A stretch of 52,109 nucleotides of DNA, taken from contig CANNDT010000023.1 in NCBI GenBank assembly GCA_947503365.1, forward strand, positions 1 to 52,109. The letters run 5' to 3'. This document shows positions 15,692 to 24,140 of the stretch, one piece after another. This DNA is from CANNDT01 sp945876205 (GTDB taxonomy: Bacteria > Acidobacteriota > Vicinamibacteria > Vicinamibacterales > UBA2999). The notes beneath the pieces were generated by a model that was not told where the DNA came from, searched no databases, and was given only the letters and a program-made list of their open reading frames with translations. The translations under genes and the position numbers were made by a program. Every line of letters starts with the position of its first letter. The first letter of the stretch is position 1.

Positions 15692-17962
15692 TCAGAACTG
15701 AAGCAGACGGGTGATCTTCACCACGAAGCTGCGGTTCTGCAGGTCGGGGATGCCGTGCGCGAGGGTCGTCCGGCCGTCGCTGTAGACCACGAACAATTCA
15801 CTGCCGGGACGGTATTCCCAGCGCAGGCGCGCGTTGGTCGACATCGAGTCGGTGCGCGATTGGTACTGCACGAGCGCCGACACGAACATCTTCGGTGTCA
15901 GCGTGTAGGTGAGGCGGCTGCTCACCAGGTTTGAATACCCGCGGCCCCACGGCACATCCACCAGGTTCATCGTCACGGTCGGTTCCGCGTAGAACTGCGG
16001 CGAGAACTCGAGCCGGCTCTTCCAACTCACTTCTGTCTCGGTGCCGTCGTAGAAGCTCCCGTGGATCGCGCTGGCGATGCCGCTGATCTTCCGCTGCGGG
16101 CCCAACGTGTAGCTCGCGGTCACCTGCTGGAACGGATATCCGCCCACCGGAACCCTGACGCCCTTCGCCAGCGTGAACGGCACCCTGATCAACTCGTAGC
16201 TGCGCGTGAAGTCCACCTGCGTCCGGTCGCCGTTCTTGAAGTCGACGCGCACGATGGCCTGCTGGTCGCGGCTCTCGAGCCGCTTGCCGCTCGCATCGGT
16301 GAAGTGCTCGATGTTGCCGGTGTAATACATCTTCCGCACCCCGGGTATGTTCTTCGGGCGGGGGCTGAAGCGGAACTGGACATGCGACCGCCGGAATCCC
16401 TGGGCCCGGCGCAGGTAGCCGATCTCGGGGTTGAAGTCTTCGCCGGCCGCCATGTGCTCGGTATCGATGCCCCAGCGATCGGCGTTCCAGATGAAGCGGG
16501 TCCGGTGGCTCCAGTCGTTGCCGTTGCGGCCGGGCGTCTCGGTCTTGGCGATGTACTCGATGAACTGGATGTTCTGGTAGAACTGCAACACGGCGTCGGC
16601 GCCGTAGGCGTAATTGACGTGGCCGTCGGCGCTCGGCGCGCGGCGCGTGCCGATGATGCCGATGCGGCTGCGGCGCAGGACCTCGCGCTGCACGCGCATC
16701 GCCGTGAAGTCGGTGGCCACCGCGCCGCTCTCGGGCACGTCGCCGGTCCGCATCTGGAGGACACCGATCTGGTTGCGCCCGCTGCGGCTCAGCAGGCGTC
16801 CACCGCCGACGATCGGCACGACGCCGCCGTTGTCGAGGCCGATGCGCCGGCTGAAGAAGATCGTCGGAATCTCCGGATTGTTGCCCTGCGCGCCGCTCTG
16901 GGTGCCGAAGCCGAAGAACTGTTCGCCTTCGAGAAAGAACTCGCGCTTTTCCGGGTACTGCAGCGAGAAGCGCGTCAGGTTCACCTGCTGCTCATCGTCT
17001 TCGACCTGCGCGAAATCGGTGTTGTAGGTGAAGTCGGCGACGTAGCTTTGCGTGGCCGCCCACTTCGCGTCGACGCCGAAGGTGCCGTCGGCCTGGTTCG
17101 AGACGACCGGCCTGGCGGCATGGTTGGTGATGGTCGAGCCGAGCGCGTAGCCCTTGACGTCGATGTTGCGAAGCTTGGTTGGCGCCTCGATGCCGACGAG
17201 CGTAGCCGCGCCCGACGCCCTGTTCAGGCCGTTGCTGCCGAAGGACGCGGGGACCGGCGTCAGGAACGAGCTCTCGGTCTTCCACCGCACCATGCGCCGG
17301 AAGTTGATGCCCCACGCCGTCGACCCTTCCTTGAACCGGATCGACCGGAACGGGATGCGAAACTCGATTGTCCAGCCGCCGTCGAAATTGGCGGACCTCG
17401 TCTCCCAGATTGCATTGAAGTCGTTGTTGGCGTTCTCGTTGGCGACCTGTGCGTCGGTCATGCCGCCCTGGGCGTTGGCGAAGAAGACGTAGCCGTTGCG
17501 CCGATCGTAGAACGTGTCGAGCATGACGCCGAAGTGGTCGTTGTTATAGAGGTTGGCGGCATCGCGGCGCATGTCGCTCATGACACGCCTCGATGAGTCG
17601 CTCTCGAAGAGCCGGGCTCCCACATACAACGCCGCATCGTCGTAGGCCACCCAGACCTGCGTCTTCTCGGTCGCGGGCTGCCCGCCGTTCGGCTCCTGCT
17701 GGATGAAGTCGCTGATGGGCTCGTTCTGAAGGTAGAGCCGGTCGTCGAGCCGGCCATCGAGCACCAGACGCTCGGTCAGGCGGATCGCGCGAATCGTGAC
17801 ATGTCCCTCGGCGTCCCGGGCGACGACGGCTGGAGCGACCGGCGCGGCCGGACCATCGACGAAGGCGTTGTCGTTTTTGACAGACCCGCGCTGGGGTCGG
17901 GCGATTGCGGCGCCGGGAAGACACACCAGCGCCGCGACCGTCACGAAGAGAGCCGTTCGCAA
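15692..17962 (-). CDS. CBM9-like / DUF5916 outer-membrane protein
   Basis: A 756-residue exported protein with two parts. Residues about 55-240 form a carbohydrate-binding-module-9-like domain (RLTERLVLDGRLDDRLYLQ, then WVAYDDAALYVGARLFES and GWTIEFRIPFRSIRF), and the rest is a DUF5916 region predicted to form an outer-membrane beta-barrel. DUF5916 marks include FSLQYPEKREFFLEGEQFF, FFSRRIG and a final barrel strand ending ITRLLQF with C-terminal Phe. Its role is unknown; CBM9 alone suggests glycan contact. The start is TTG at 17962 after a signal-like MRTALFVTVAALVCLPG; no strong ribosome site is seen. It follows the MBL-fold hydrolase gene by 10 bp and is probably in its operon. Confidence 0.88.
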   Translation of the reverse strand: MRTALFVTVAALVCLPGAAIARPQRGSVKNDNAFVDGPAAPVAPAVVARDAEGHVTIRAIRLTERLVLDGRLDDRLYLQNEPISDFIQQEPNGGQPATEKTQVWVAYDDAALYVGARLFESDSSRRVMSDMRRDAANLYNNDHFGVMLDTFYDRRNGYVFFANAQGGMTDAQVANENANNDFNAIWETRSANFDGGWTIEFRIPFRSIRFKEGSTAWGINFRRMVRWKTESSFLTPVPASFGSNGLNRASGAATLVGIEAPTKLRNIDVKGYALGSTITNHAARPVVSNQADGTFGVDAKWAATQSYVADFTYNTDFAQVEDDEQQVNLTRFSLQYPEKREFFLEGEQFFGFGTQSGAQGNNPEIPTIFFSRRIGLDNGGVVPIVGGGRLLSRSGRNQIGVLQMRTGDVPESGAVATDFTAMRVQREVLRRSRIGIIGTRRAPSADGHVNYAYGADAVLQFYQNIQFIEYIAKTETPGRNGNDWSHRTRFIWNADRWGIDTEHMAAGEDFNPEIGYLRRAQGFRRSHVQFRFSPRPKNIPGVRKMYYTGNIEHFTDASGKRLESRDQQAIVRVDFKNGDRTQVDFTRSYELIRVPFTLAKGVRVPVGGYPFQQVTASYTLGPQRKISGIASAIHGSFYDGTETEVSWKSRLEFSPQFYAEPTVTMNLVDVPWGRGYSNLVSSRLTYTLTPKMFVSALVQYQSRTDSMSTNARLRWEYRPGSELFVVYSDGRTTLAHGIPDLQNRSFVVKITRLLQF

Positions 17963-17972
17963 CAGAGCTCGA

Positions 17973-19427
17973 CTAGTTCGTCGCGTTCACGCCAGCCAGG
18001 CGGCCGACTTCGGCCACGTCCGTCGTGCGATTGCCGTGGAGCGGGGTGATGACCTGCACGTCCAGCTTCAGCCGCTGGATGTTGTCGTAGAGGGCCTTCG
18101 CGTAGGGCACGGCCGGCGCGATCAACGTGCCGCCAGCCTGCGCCGGCGGCGTGAACGCATCCGGCTCCGCGAGGATCTTTTCCTTCGGCAGATACACCAC
18201 GGTCATGTCGCCGGTGTGCTCGTAGCCTTGCAGCCGGTGCATCTCGATGACGCGGGTGCCGTCGGTCAGCCTGCCGGTATCGCCGACCGTCTGGATCTTC
18301 ACGGCCCTCTTCGACGATGCCTGGCGGTCGGGCACGAGCGTGTGCGGCGTCTTGGCGACGCGCTCGAGGAATTTCTTGTTGGACTCGTGCGTCACGATTG
18401 TCGCGCCTTCGTCCATCGCCGTGCGAATGCCGCCGAGGTGATCCCAGTGATGGTGCGAGGTGATCACGTAGCGCACGGGCTTGTTGGGGATGAGCTCCTT
18501 TGCCTTGGCGACGACCGCCATCGCGCGCGCTCCGCCCAGCGGCAGGTCGACGATGACGATGTGATCCTTCATCTCGATCGCGAGGCTATGGTGCGAAGAA
18601 CCGGTCAGGTAGTAGACGCCGTCAGCCATCTTCTGCGACGCAACCATCTGGGCAGCGGGCGGCGGCGCGTTGCGGACGTTGTCGGGCACCGGCGCGTCGA
18701 ACATCGGGTTCGCCGTGACCGTCGAGACGGCGATGTCGAGGGTGGGGAAGCCGTCCTGCGTCTGGACGATCCGCGACGGGAAGGTCACGCCCCCGAAGTC
18801 TTTGTAGCCGGTGTAGGTCGTTTCGACGAGCATGTCGCCGACGATCGGATGGTCGATCCAGGTCTGCACCTTCTCGACGTGTCCTTGCGCGTTGATGGTG
18901 CCCACCATCTTGTACTTGCCGGCGACGGTGAACGAGACCTGTTTGCCCTTGGTCGTGGCGTTGTTCGCCATCGCGGCCTTCACGAAGCCCTGCGGCGTCG
19001 ACCAGAGGGCGAGCATCCGCTCGACCTGCGCACCGGGCTGCGGCGCGGCCATGCCGCCGGCCGCGGCAGGCGGGTTCCACGCATAGTTGCCGGCGACGGC
19101 CTGCAGCTGCCGCTGCTCACCGAAGAACGGAGCGCCGCCGCCGCGCGGCATCACGGGACCCATCTCGCGCGTCAGCTCGACGCGCATCGCGGCGGTGTCG
19201 TAGTTGAACGCCGCCGTGTAGGCCTTGACCGGCACCGCCGGCCACGGCTCGGCCGCCGTGTAGTTCTGTCCGATGGAAAAATTGCGGCCCGCGCCGGTGA
19301 ACTGCAACGTCTTGATGTTGGCGACGCCGAGCGTGCTTGCCGCGGTCTGAAGCGCGCCCTGCTGGGCGGCGACACTCGCGGCGAGCGCCAGCCCGCAGAT
19401 CACTGCGAGCAGAGAAATCTTACGCAT
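17973..19427 (-). CDS. Exported MBL-fold metallo-hydrolase
   Basis: A 484-residue exported protein with a C-terminal metallo-beta-lactamase fold. The zinc motif HxHxDH appears as TSHHHWDHLGG, followed by further likely ligands in EMHRLQGYEHTGDMTVVYLP and a late His in ITPLHGNRTTD. The first 240 residues are a separate beta-rich region with unknown role. Of the two possible starts, the ATG at 19427 lies nine bases after AGGAGG, whereas the GTG at 19433 would be only three bases from it, so I use the ATG. The signal peptide ends LAASVAAQQ. TAGTATACT about 40 bases upstream is a likely -10 region. The substrate is unknown. Confidence 0.88.
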   Translation of the reverse strand: MRKISLLAVICGLALAASVAAQQGALQTAASTLGVANIKTLQFTGAGRNFSIGQNYTAAEPWPAVPVKAYTAAFNYDTAAMRVELTREMGPVMPRGGGAPFFGEQRQLQAVAGNYAWNPPAAAGGMAAPQPGAQVERMLALWSTPQGFVKAAMANNATTKGKQVSFTVAGKYKMVGTINAQGHVEKVQTWIDHPIVGDMLVETTYTGYKDFGGVTFPSRIVQTQDGFPTLDIAVSTVTANPMFDAPVPDNVRNAPPPAAQMVASQKMADGVYYLTGSSHHSLAIEMKDHIVIVDLPLGGARAMAVVAKAKELIPNKPVRYVITSHHHWDHLGGIRTAMDEGATIVTHESNKKFLERVAKTPHTLVPDRQASSKRAVKIQTVGDTGRLTDGTRVIEMHRLQGYEHTGDMTVVYLPKEKILAEPDAFTPPAQAGGTLIAPAVPYAKALYDNIQRLKLDVQVITPLHGNRTTDVAEVGRLAGVNATN

Positions 19428-19501
19428 ATACACAATCCTCCTGTGACGGAGCGGGCAGTATACTACGCGCCGATTCTCTTATTTCTCAGAGCTTTAAGGG
19501 G

Positions 19502-19888
19502 CTACGCAGGGTGTCGCGCCGGCGTCGCGCGCGGTCCGACCGGGTCTCCGGCGGTCGGGGTCCACGACGGAGAGTCGCTGGCCGGGAAGGACTCTTCTGA
19601 CGCTTCCAGGACCCGATCGCCGGCATCGACGTCACGGGACGGCAGAGCGGCCTTCAGGCGTCCGCGGTGATGGCGCCGCAGATCGGCGCCCGACGCCGCC
19701 CACCAGGCCAGGGCGCTTCCGCCCGCGGCCAGTAACAGGCCGGCCAGCGAGCGTCGCCGGAAGCCGATGACCAGGAATGCGCCGGCGGTCATCGCGGCTA
19801 AATAGCGCTCGATGTCCCAATGAGAACGCTGATCGACGTTGTCCCAGACGCTGGCGTCACTTCGGTGCTGTACAAGATTCGAGTTCAC
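19502..19888 (-). CDS. Small membrane protein with DUF2892-like core and EASEESFPASD tail
   Basis: A 128-residue protein. The GTG at 19888 has GGAGG six bases upstream and is preferred over an ATG at 19933. Residues about 30-65 hold two short hydrophobic helices (YLAAMTAGAFLVIGFRRRSL, GLLLAAGGSALAWWAAS) with HWDIERYL before them, much like the DUF2892 (YgaP C-terminal) inner-membrane unit. The C-terminal part carries DRVLEASEESFPASDSPSW, a conserved motif that I recall from small stress-type bacterial proteins, whose role is unknown. The gene is divergent from a small helix-turn-helix-like gene at 20156. Confidence 0.7.
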   Translation of the reverse strand: MNSNLVQHRSDASVWDNVDQRSHWDIERYLAAMTAGAFLVIGFRRRSLAGLLLAAGGSALAWWAASGADLRRHHRGRLKAALPSRDVDAGDRVLEASEESFPASDSPSWTPTAGDPVGPRATPARHPA

Positions 19889-20155
19889 GGGTAGCCTCCG
19901 CTGCCAAAACTGCAACGGACGTGCCTCCGCCAACTGGTGTTTGGTTTTTTTACAAACCAGCGTCAGGGCCGCTACACGTTAAGCCCCTGGATGGACGGCA
20001 GGAAATCACTGGCAAAAACGGAAGAGGAAGACCGGCGCAAATTTCTCAATAATTCCGCGCCCCGCCGGTTTCTCATAAGGTAAGCCGCCGAGTGGCACCG
20101 GGGTTGCTCAAAAAGGCAGCAATCGACACATATAGGAATGAGAGGAGCACCAATC

Positions 20156-20383
20156 ATGGCAGCACAACCGCAGCCGTTTGACGACGCTCTCAGGCGAGTT
20201 CAGGGCGAATACATCGAGATGCCTGGACTGCGACTGACAACGGCGCAGGCGCAACGGCTGTGGGGCCTTGATCGGGGAGCCTGCGACACATTGCTCGGCG
20301 CACTCGTCGACGCCAAATTCCTGTTTCGCACTCACGATGGAGCTTTTGTCCGGTCCGATCACACTCGGACCATTCGAACGTAG
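20156..20383 (+). CDS. Small winged-helix-like protein
   Basis: A 75-residue cytoplasmic protein. The pattern MPGLRLTTAQAQRLWGLDRGACDTLLGALVDAKFLFRTHDGAFVR reads as helix-turn-helix followed by a beta wing, that is a small winged-helix domain of the type seen in many short acidobacterial and proteobacterial proteins, possibly DNA-binding. The ATG at 20156 is preceded by GAGGAG at eight bases; the upstream ATG at 20138 overlaps that ribosome site. TTGCTC and CATATA spaced 17 bp upstream (20103 onwards) could form a promoter. The partner or target is unknown. Confidence 0.6.
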   Translation: MAAQPQPFDDALRRVQGEYIEMPGLRLTTAQAQRLWGLDRGACDTLLGALVDAKFLFRTHDGAFVRSDHTRTIRT

Positions 20384-20470
20384 GACTTCAACCTGCCAGG
20401 CCAGTCGGTGCTAGTCCCGCCTCACGAGCCGTAAGACCGACAAGGCCGCCACGCCCTGCCACATCGCACC

Positions 20471-20498
20471 CGGGCGAAAGACTCGCGTCTTTCGCCCG
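20471..20498. terminator. Perfect 12-bp hairpin CGGGCGAAAGAC-TCGC-GTCTTTCGCCCG
   Basis: A perfect 12-bp stem with a TCGC tetraloop lies between the small winged-helix gene and the convergent rdgB gene. It is likely to act as a terminator for the former. Confidence 0.65.
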
Positions 20499-20517
20499 CG
20501 GCCAGACTCTGGTGAGG

Positions 20518-20545
20518 AACGGAGAACAACCCATCGTTCTCCGTT
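20518..20545. terminator. Second hairpin AACGGAGAAC-N8-GTTCTCCGTT
   Basis: A perfect 10-bp stem with an 8-base loop is followed by TCTTAATCTCT on the plus strand, a fair T-rich tail. It serves the same convergent gap as the hairpin at 20471. Confidence 0.6.
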
Positions 20546-20552
20546 TCTTAAT

Positions 20553-20590
20553 CTCTAACCCCTAACCCCTACCCCCTGGCCCCTAAACCC
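20553..20590. repeat. Degenerate CTAACCC tandem tract
   Basis: Repeated units of the type TAACCCC, TACCCCC, GGCCCC and TAAACCC form a short telomere-like tract immediately beyond the rdgB stop. On the minus strand it reads as TAGGGG repeats. The function is unknown. Confidence 0.5.
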
Positions 20591-21246
20591 TATTTCTTGG
20601 TTTCGTGGGCATGAAGCCAGCGGAGCCACTCGGCGAGCCGCCGGAAGGCGTGACCGCGGTGCGAGACCAGGCGCTTGTCCTCCTGGCTCACTTCGCTGAG
20701 CGTCTTTTTGTAGGGCGGATAATAGAAGATCGGATCGTAGCCAAAACCGCCAGTGCCGCGCGGCTCCGTCGCAATCTCCCCTTCAACCGCGCCGGTGGTT
20801 TCGTACACCACCTTGCCGTCGCGAATCACCGTCACCGCACAGATGTAACGCGCGGTGCGCGGCTTGTCGGGCAGGGCCGCGAGGCGTCGACTCAGCTCCG
20901 CCATCCGCTCGGGATAGGTCGCATCGGGCCGCACGAACCGCGCTGACCTCACCCCGGGCTCGCCGTGCAGGGCGTCGACGGCGATCCCTGAATCCTCGGC
21001 GACGGTGAGCACGCGCGCTCGTTCAGCCTCACCCAGCGGGTCGACCAGCCGGGAGGCGTAGTAGGTCGCCTTCAGCCGCGCGTTCTCGCCGAAGGTCAGC
21101 CCCGTTTCTTCCGGCTCGGGAACGGGCGCCAGGTCCTGCAGGGTGACCAGCGCGCACGGGATGTCCAGGAGGACGCCGCGAATCTCCCGCAGCTTGTCGG
21201 CGTTGGTCGTCGCGACCAGGAGGCGTTCGCAGGGATTATTTGGCAT
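20590..21246 (-). CDS. rdgB: RdgB/HAM1 XTP/dITP diphosphatase
   Basis: A 218-residue cytoplasmic nucleotide-sanitising enzyme that hydrolyses ITP, dITP and XTP to the monophosphates, keeping deaminated purines out of DNA and RNA. The N-terminal ATTNADKLREI is the family motif, followed by GENARLKA, AEDSGIAVDALHG, PGVRSARF and the C-terminal GFGYDPIFYYP with SHRGHAFRRL. It is slightly longer than E. coli RdgB owing to small insertions. It lies 14 bp after rph on the minus strand, a common pairing in bacteria, and is the last gene of the amidase-GerMN-rph-rdgB run. Confidence 0.95.
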   Translation of the reverse strand: MPNNPCERLLVATTNADKLREIRGVLLDIPCALVTLQDLAPVPEPEETGLTFGENARLKATYYASRLVDPLGEAERARVLTVAEDSGIAVDALHGEPGVRSARFVRPDATYPERMAELSRRLAALPDKPRTARYICAVTVIRDGKVVYETTGAVEGEIATEPRGTGGFGYDPIFYYPPYKKTLSEVSQEDKRLVSHRGHAFRRLAEWLRWLHAHETKK

Positions 21247-21260
21247 CGCTATTTACCGCG

Positions 21261-21989
21261 CTATTTACCGAGGATAGACCCCACCAGCCCGCGCTGCAAT
21301 GCGATCAGTTGACGGATGCCGGTATCTCCCAGGTCGAGTAGCTGGTTGAGCGCCTCGCGGCCGAACGGCAGCGCCTCGGCCGTGCCCTGGATCTCGATGT
21401 AGAGTCCGGCGCCCGTCTTGACGATGTTCATGTCGACGTCGGCCTTGGAGTCCTCGACGTACGCCAGGTCGAGCATCGGTTCGCCTTCGACAATCCCGAC
21501 GCTGGTTGCCGCCACGTAGTCCTGCACCGGCATCGTGCGGAGGATATCCTGCTCGCGCATCTTGCCAAGTGCCAGCACCAGCGCCACGAACGCGCCGCTG
21601 ATCGAGGCGGTGCGCGTGCCGCCGTCGGCCTGGATCACGTCGCAGTCGAGCGTGATGGTGCGTTCGCCCAGCTCTTCGAGCCGTGTGACCGCCCGCAGCG
21701 AACGGCCGATCAGCCGCTGGATTTCCTGCGTGCGCCCGCCCACTTTTCCCGCCGTCGATTCACGCTGCGACCGTGTATTGGTCGCACGGGGAAGCATCCC
21801 GTATTCCGCGGTGACCCAGCCTTTGCCGCTGTTTCGCCGGAATGGCGGCACGCGGTCTTCGACACTCGCGGTGCAAATCACCCTGGTCTTGCCGGCCTCG
21901 ACGAGCACCGATCCTTCGGGGTGAATCAGGAAGTGGGGGGTGATTCGGGTGGGGCGGAGCTGCTCGGAAAGACGGCCGTCTGCACGCAT
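21261..21989 (-). CDS. rph: Ribonuclease PH
   Basis: A 242-residue phosphorolytic 3'-5' exoribonuclease that trims the 3' ends of tRNA precursors using phosphate and normally forms a hexameric ring. The start reads MRADGRLSEQLRPTRI, followed by GSVLVEAGKTRVICTASVED, TAEYGMLPRAT and RTQEIQRLIGRSLRAV, all diagnostic of RNase PH. The phosphate-site region CDVIQADGGTRTASISGA is intact. It lies 15 bp after the GerMN gene and 14 bp before rdgB on the same strand, so translation of the run is likely coordinated. Confidence 0.96.
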   Translation of the reverse strand: MRADGRLSEQLRPTRITPHFLIHPEGSVLVEAGKTRVICTASVEDRVPPFRRNSGKGWVTAEYGMLPRATNTRSQRESTAGKVGGRTQEIQRLIGRSLRAVTRLEELGERTITLDCDVIQADGGTRTASISGAFVALVLALGKMREQDILRTMPVQDYVAATSVGIVEGEPMLDLAYVEDSKADVDMNIVKTGAGLYIEIQGTAEALPFGREALNQLLDLGDTGIRQLIALQRGLVGSILGK

Positions 21990-22004
21990 ACGGTCATCAC
22001 TCTA

Positions 22005-22589
22005 TTAGGTTTCCGACTCCCTGACGAGCGTCACGTCGCGAATCAGCGGACGGCGCAGGTCGATGTGGCCGGCCAGCGTCTCGGCTTCCTTGCCGTCGAT
22101 CAGGATCTGCACCCGCTGGATCGTCGGCAGGTTCGCGGTCACGGCATTGACGATTGCGTAGACCGTCAGCAGCTCGGTGAACGACCCGCCCGGATGCTTG
22201 GACGAGACCTCGCCGCTGAGGTCGACAAAAGCGTCACCGCGCTCGGTGACGTAAAACGCGCGCAGCGTGGTTCCGGCGGGGATCGCCGAGAGATAGGGGG
22301 AGGGCGCCGCCTGGAGCTGCATCAGGAGAATCTCGCGGCCCTGAGGGACGACCCCCTCTGCCAGTGGCACCTCGCGCTGGACGGGAATGAGCGCCTGCCC
22401 ATCGGTGGCGGCATAGAACAGCGTCGCCGTGATATGCGGCACGGCTGGCGGCGTCGCGGCTGCGCCCGCACCGCTGGTCGTCGTCGCCGGCGGCGCCACC
22501 AGCCGCTCGAGGCCGCGGTTGACTCCCCAGGCCAGCACCGCCAGCAGGAGGACGCCAATCGCGATGTGGACATAGCGGCGGCGGTTCAT
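22005..22589 (-). CDS. GerMN-domain membrane-anchored protein
   Basis: A 194-residue protein with one N-terminal transmembrane helix (about 8-24, HIAIGVLLLAVLAWGV) and a periplasmic GerMN domain (about 60-185), a fold named from spore germination proteins but common in non-spore-formers. Marks include PSPYLSAIPAGTTLRAFYV, GDAFVDLSGEV and VNAVTANLPTIQRVQILIDG. The ATG overlaps the stop of the amidase gene as ATGA at 22586-22589, so translation is coupled; a longer open frame upstream is not used. A role in cell-wall metabolism with the amidase is inferred from the linkage. Confidence 0.88.
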   Translation of the reverse strand: MNRRRYVHIAIGVLLLAVLAWGVNRGLERLVAPPATTTSGAGAAATPPAVPHITATLFYAATDGQALIPVQREVPLAEGVVPQGREILLMQLQAAPSPYLSAIPAGTTLRAFYVTERGDAFVDLSGEVSSKHPGGSFTELLTVYAIVNAVTANLPTIQRVQILIDGKEAETLAGHIDLRRPLIRDVTLVRESET

Positions 22590-24121
22590 CGCGCGCGCTG
22601 CTCCTCGAGGTACGAGCGAAACCGCCGTACCGCGTCGTAAATGCCCTGTGTCACCAGGGTTTGATAGGACTCGGTTTTTGCCGTCGCCGCCTGGCCCGGA
22701 TTGGTGAGGTAGGCCATTTCCACCAGCGCCGCTGGCATGTCGGCACCCATCAGCACGCGAAGCGCTCCCTCCTGCAGCGGCCGCGGACCCATCGTCACGT
22801 GGGCGCGCAGACCTTCCTCGAGCATGCCGGCAAACATCTCGGAGGCATCGACATGGCGCGCCTGCGCCAGGTCCCATCTGATGACGTCGATCTTACGGCT
22901 GCCGCCGCCCAGCACGGGAAGGGACACGGCCTCGTCGGCCGAGCGGAGCGCGTCCTGGCTTTCGCGATCGAGACGCGCGTGAAACACCTCGGCGCCGGTG
23001 ACCCCCGGTGCCAACGCCCCATTGGCGTGCAGGCTGATGAAGAGGTCGGCCTTGCTGTTGTTGGCCAGCGCGGCTCGTTCGTCAAGGCTCACGGACCGGT
23101 CGTCCTCGCGCGTGAGCACGACGCGTATGCCGAGACGGTTCTCGATGAGTCCCCGGAGACGGCGCGCCACGTCGAGCGCGACTCGCTTCTCTTGTACACC
23201 CCCAGGGCCGCGGACGCCGACATCCTCGCCCCCGTGGCCCGGGTCGATCACGATGGTTTGAAGGGCGGCGCGCGTCGTGGCCGTCAGGAGCGGCGGGGCC
23301 GGCTCGGCAGGCGCAACTGGCGGCGCCGGTGGGGCGGCGGTCTCGGCCGGCGGATTGAGCGAGGGCACTTCAATCGTGACCCGCGTCACGTTATCGGCGT
23401 CCATGCTCGCCGCTCGCGCCATGCCCGCGCGGCCGTTCAACACGACGGTCACCGTGTTTGGCTGATCGCCGGGCCGGATCTGCTCGATGAGTCCGCCGCC
23501 GCCAGATGGCAGCGTCAGCTCCAGCGCGTCGGCATCGACGCGGACGACGATGCGGGTGGCGTCTACGGTCAGCGTGACCGGGGACGCAGGCGTGATCTCG
23601 AGCGTCGCGCGGGTCGGCGGGCCGGGAATGTCGACCCGGCCGACTACCCGCGGCACGCGCAGGTCGCCGACGATCAGCAGCCGCGATGTGCGCCGTAAGT
23701 CGATACGCGTGTCATAGATCGGGGCGAGCGCGCGTGACAGGAACTCGACCGGGACGAGCCATCGGCGTCCCGCGCGCGCGGCGGGTGAGGGGAGCGTCAC
23801 CACGCGCCCGTCGACCGAGGCCATCGGCTGGTCGTCGGAGACGACGATCGTCCGGCCCTTGTAGGTCACGGTGATGCCGCCGGCGAGGGTGTCTTCGCGC
23901 ACCGTCACCTGGAACAGCGTGGCGACATCGTCCAGGGCGATGAGCTCCTGGCCGCTGAGCACGGTGGTCGGGATCGGCCGGCGTCCCTCGAGGGACACCA
24001 GCATCAGGGGCGTCGGGGGTGGGGTGCCTTGCGCCTGGAGCAGCGACACCACCAGCAGCACGACGACGGTGGTGATGATGGGAGCTGCTTTCAACGCTCC
24101 CATCATACCCACTCGCCGCAT
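22586..24121 (-). CDS. N-acetylmuramoyl-L-alanine amidase (Amidase_3) with N-terminal accessory domains
   Basis: A 511-residue exported peptidoglycan amidase that cleaves the bond between MurNAc and the stem peptide. After a signal sequence (residues about 12-31), residues about 38-150 resemble the copper-amine-oxidase-N-like wall-binding domain, and about 155-255 form an AMIN-like domain (RATLEITPASPVTLTVDATR). A Pro/Ala-rich linker leads to the Amidase_3 domain (about 285-505), with IDPGHGGEDVG, EKRVALDVARRL, DLFISLHANG and the catalytic-Glu region VEMAYLTNPG. The zinc-binding His and Glu residues are present. It begins 19 bp after the histone-like gene and overlaps the GerMN gene. Confidence 0.92.
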   Translation of the reverse strand: MRRVGMMGALKAAPIITTVVVLLVVSLLQAQGTPPPTPLMLVSLEGRRPIPTTVLSGQELIALDDVATLFQVTVREDTLAGGITVTYKGRTIVVSDDQPMASVDGRVVTLPSPAARAGRRWLVPVEFLSRALAPIYDTRIDLRRTSRLLIVGDLRVPRVVGRVDIPGPPTRATLEITPASPVTLTVDATRIVVRVDADALELTLPSGGGGLIEQIRPGDQPNTVTVVLNGRAGMARAASMDADNVTRVTIEVPSLNPPAETAAPPAPPVAPAEPAPPLLTATTRAALQTIVIDPGHGGEDVGVRGPGGVQEKRVALDVARRLRGLIENRLGIRVVLTREDDRSVSLDERAALANNSKADLFISLHANGALAPGVTGAEVFHARLDRESQDALRSADEAVSLPVLGGGSRKIDVIRWDLAQARHVDASEMFAGMLEEGLRAHVTMGPRPLQEGALRVLMGADMPAALVEMAYLTNPGQAATAKTESYQTLVTQGIYDAVRRFRSYLEEQRAR

Positions 24122-24140
24122 CTAGTCGAGTTGCCGCTAC

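Noticed and set aside
16061..17596. 511-codon open frame on the plus strand
   Set aside because: It lies wholly antisense to the clear CBM9/DUF5916 gene, is rich in Arg/Ala/Val/Asp as expected for a high-GC shadow frame and has no family pattern.
17796..19670. 624-codon open frame on the plus strand
   Set aside because: Antisense to the DUF5916 start, the whole MBL-fold gene and the next gene; a shadow of third-position GC bias.
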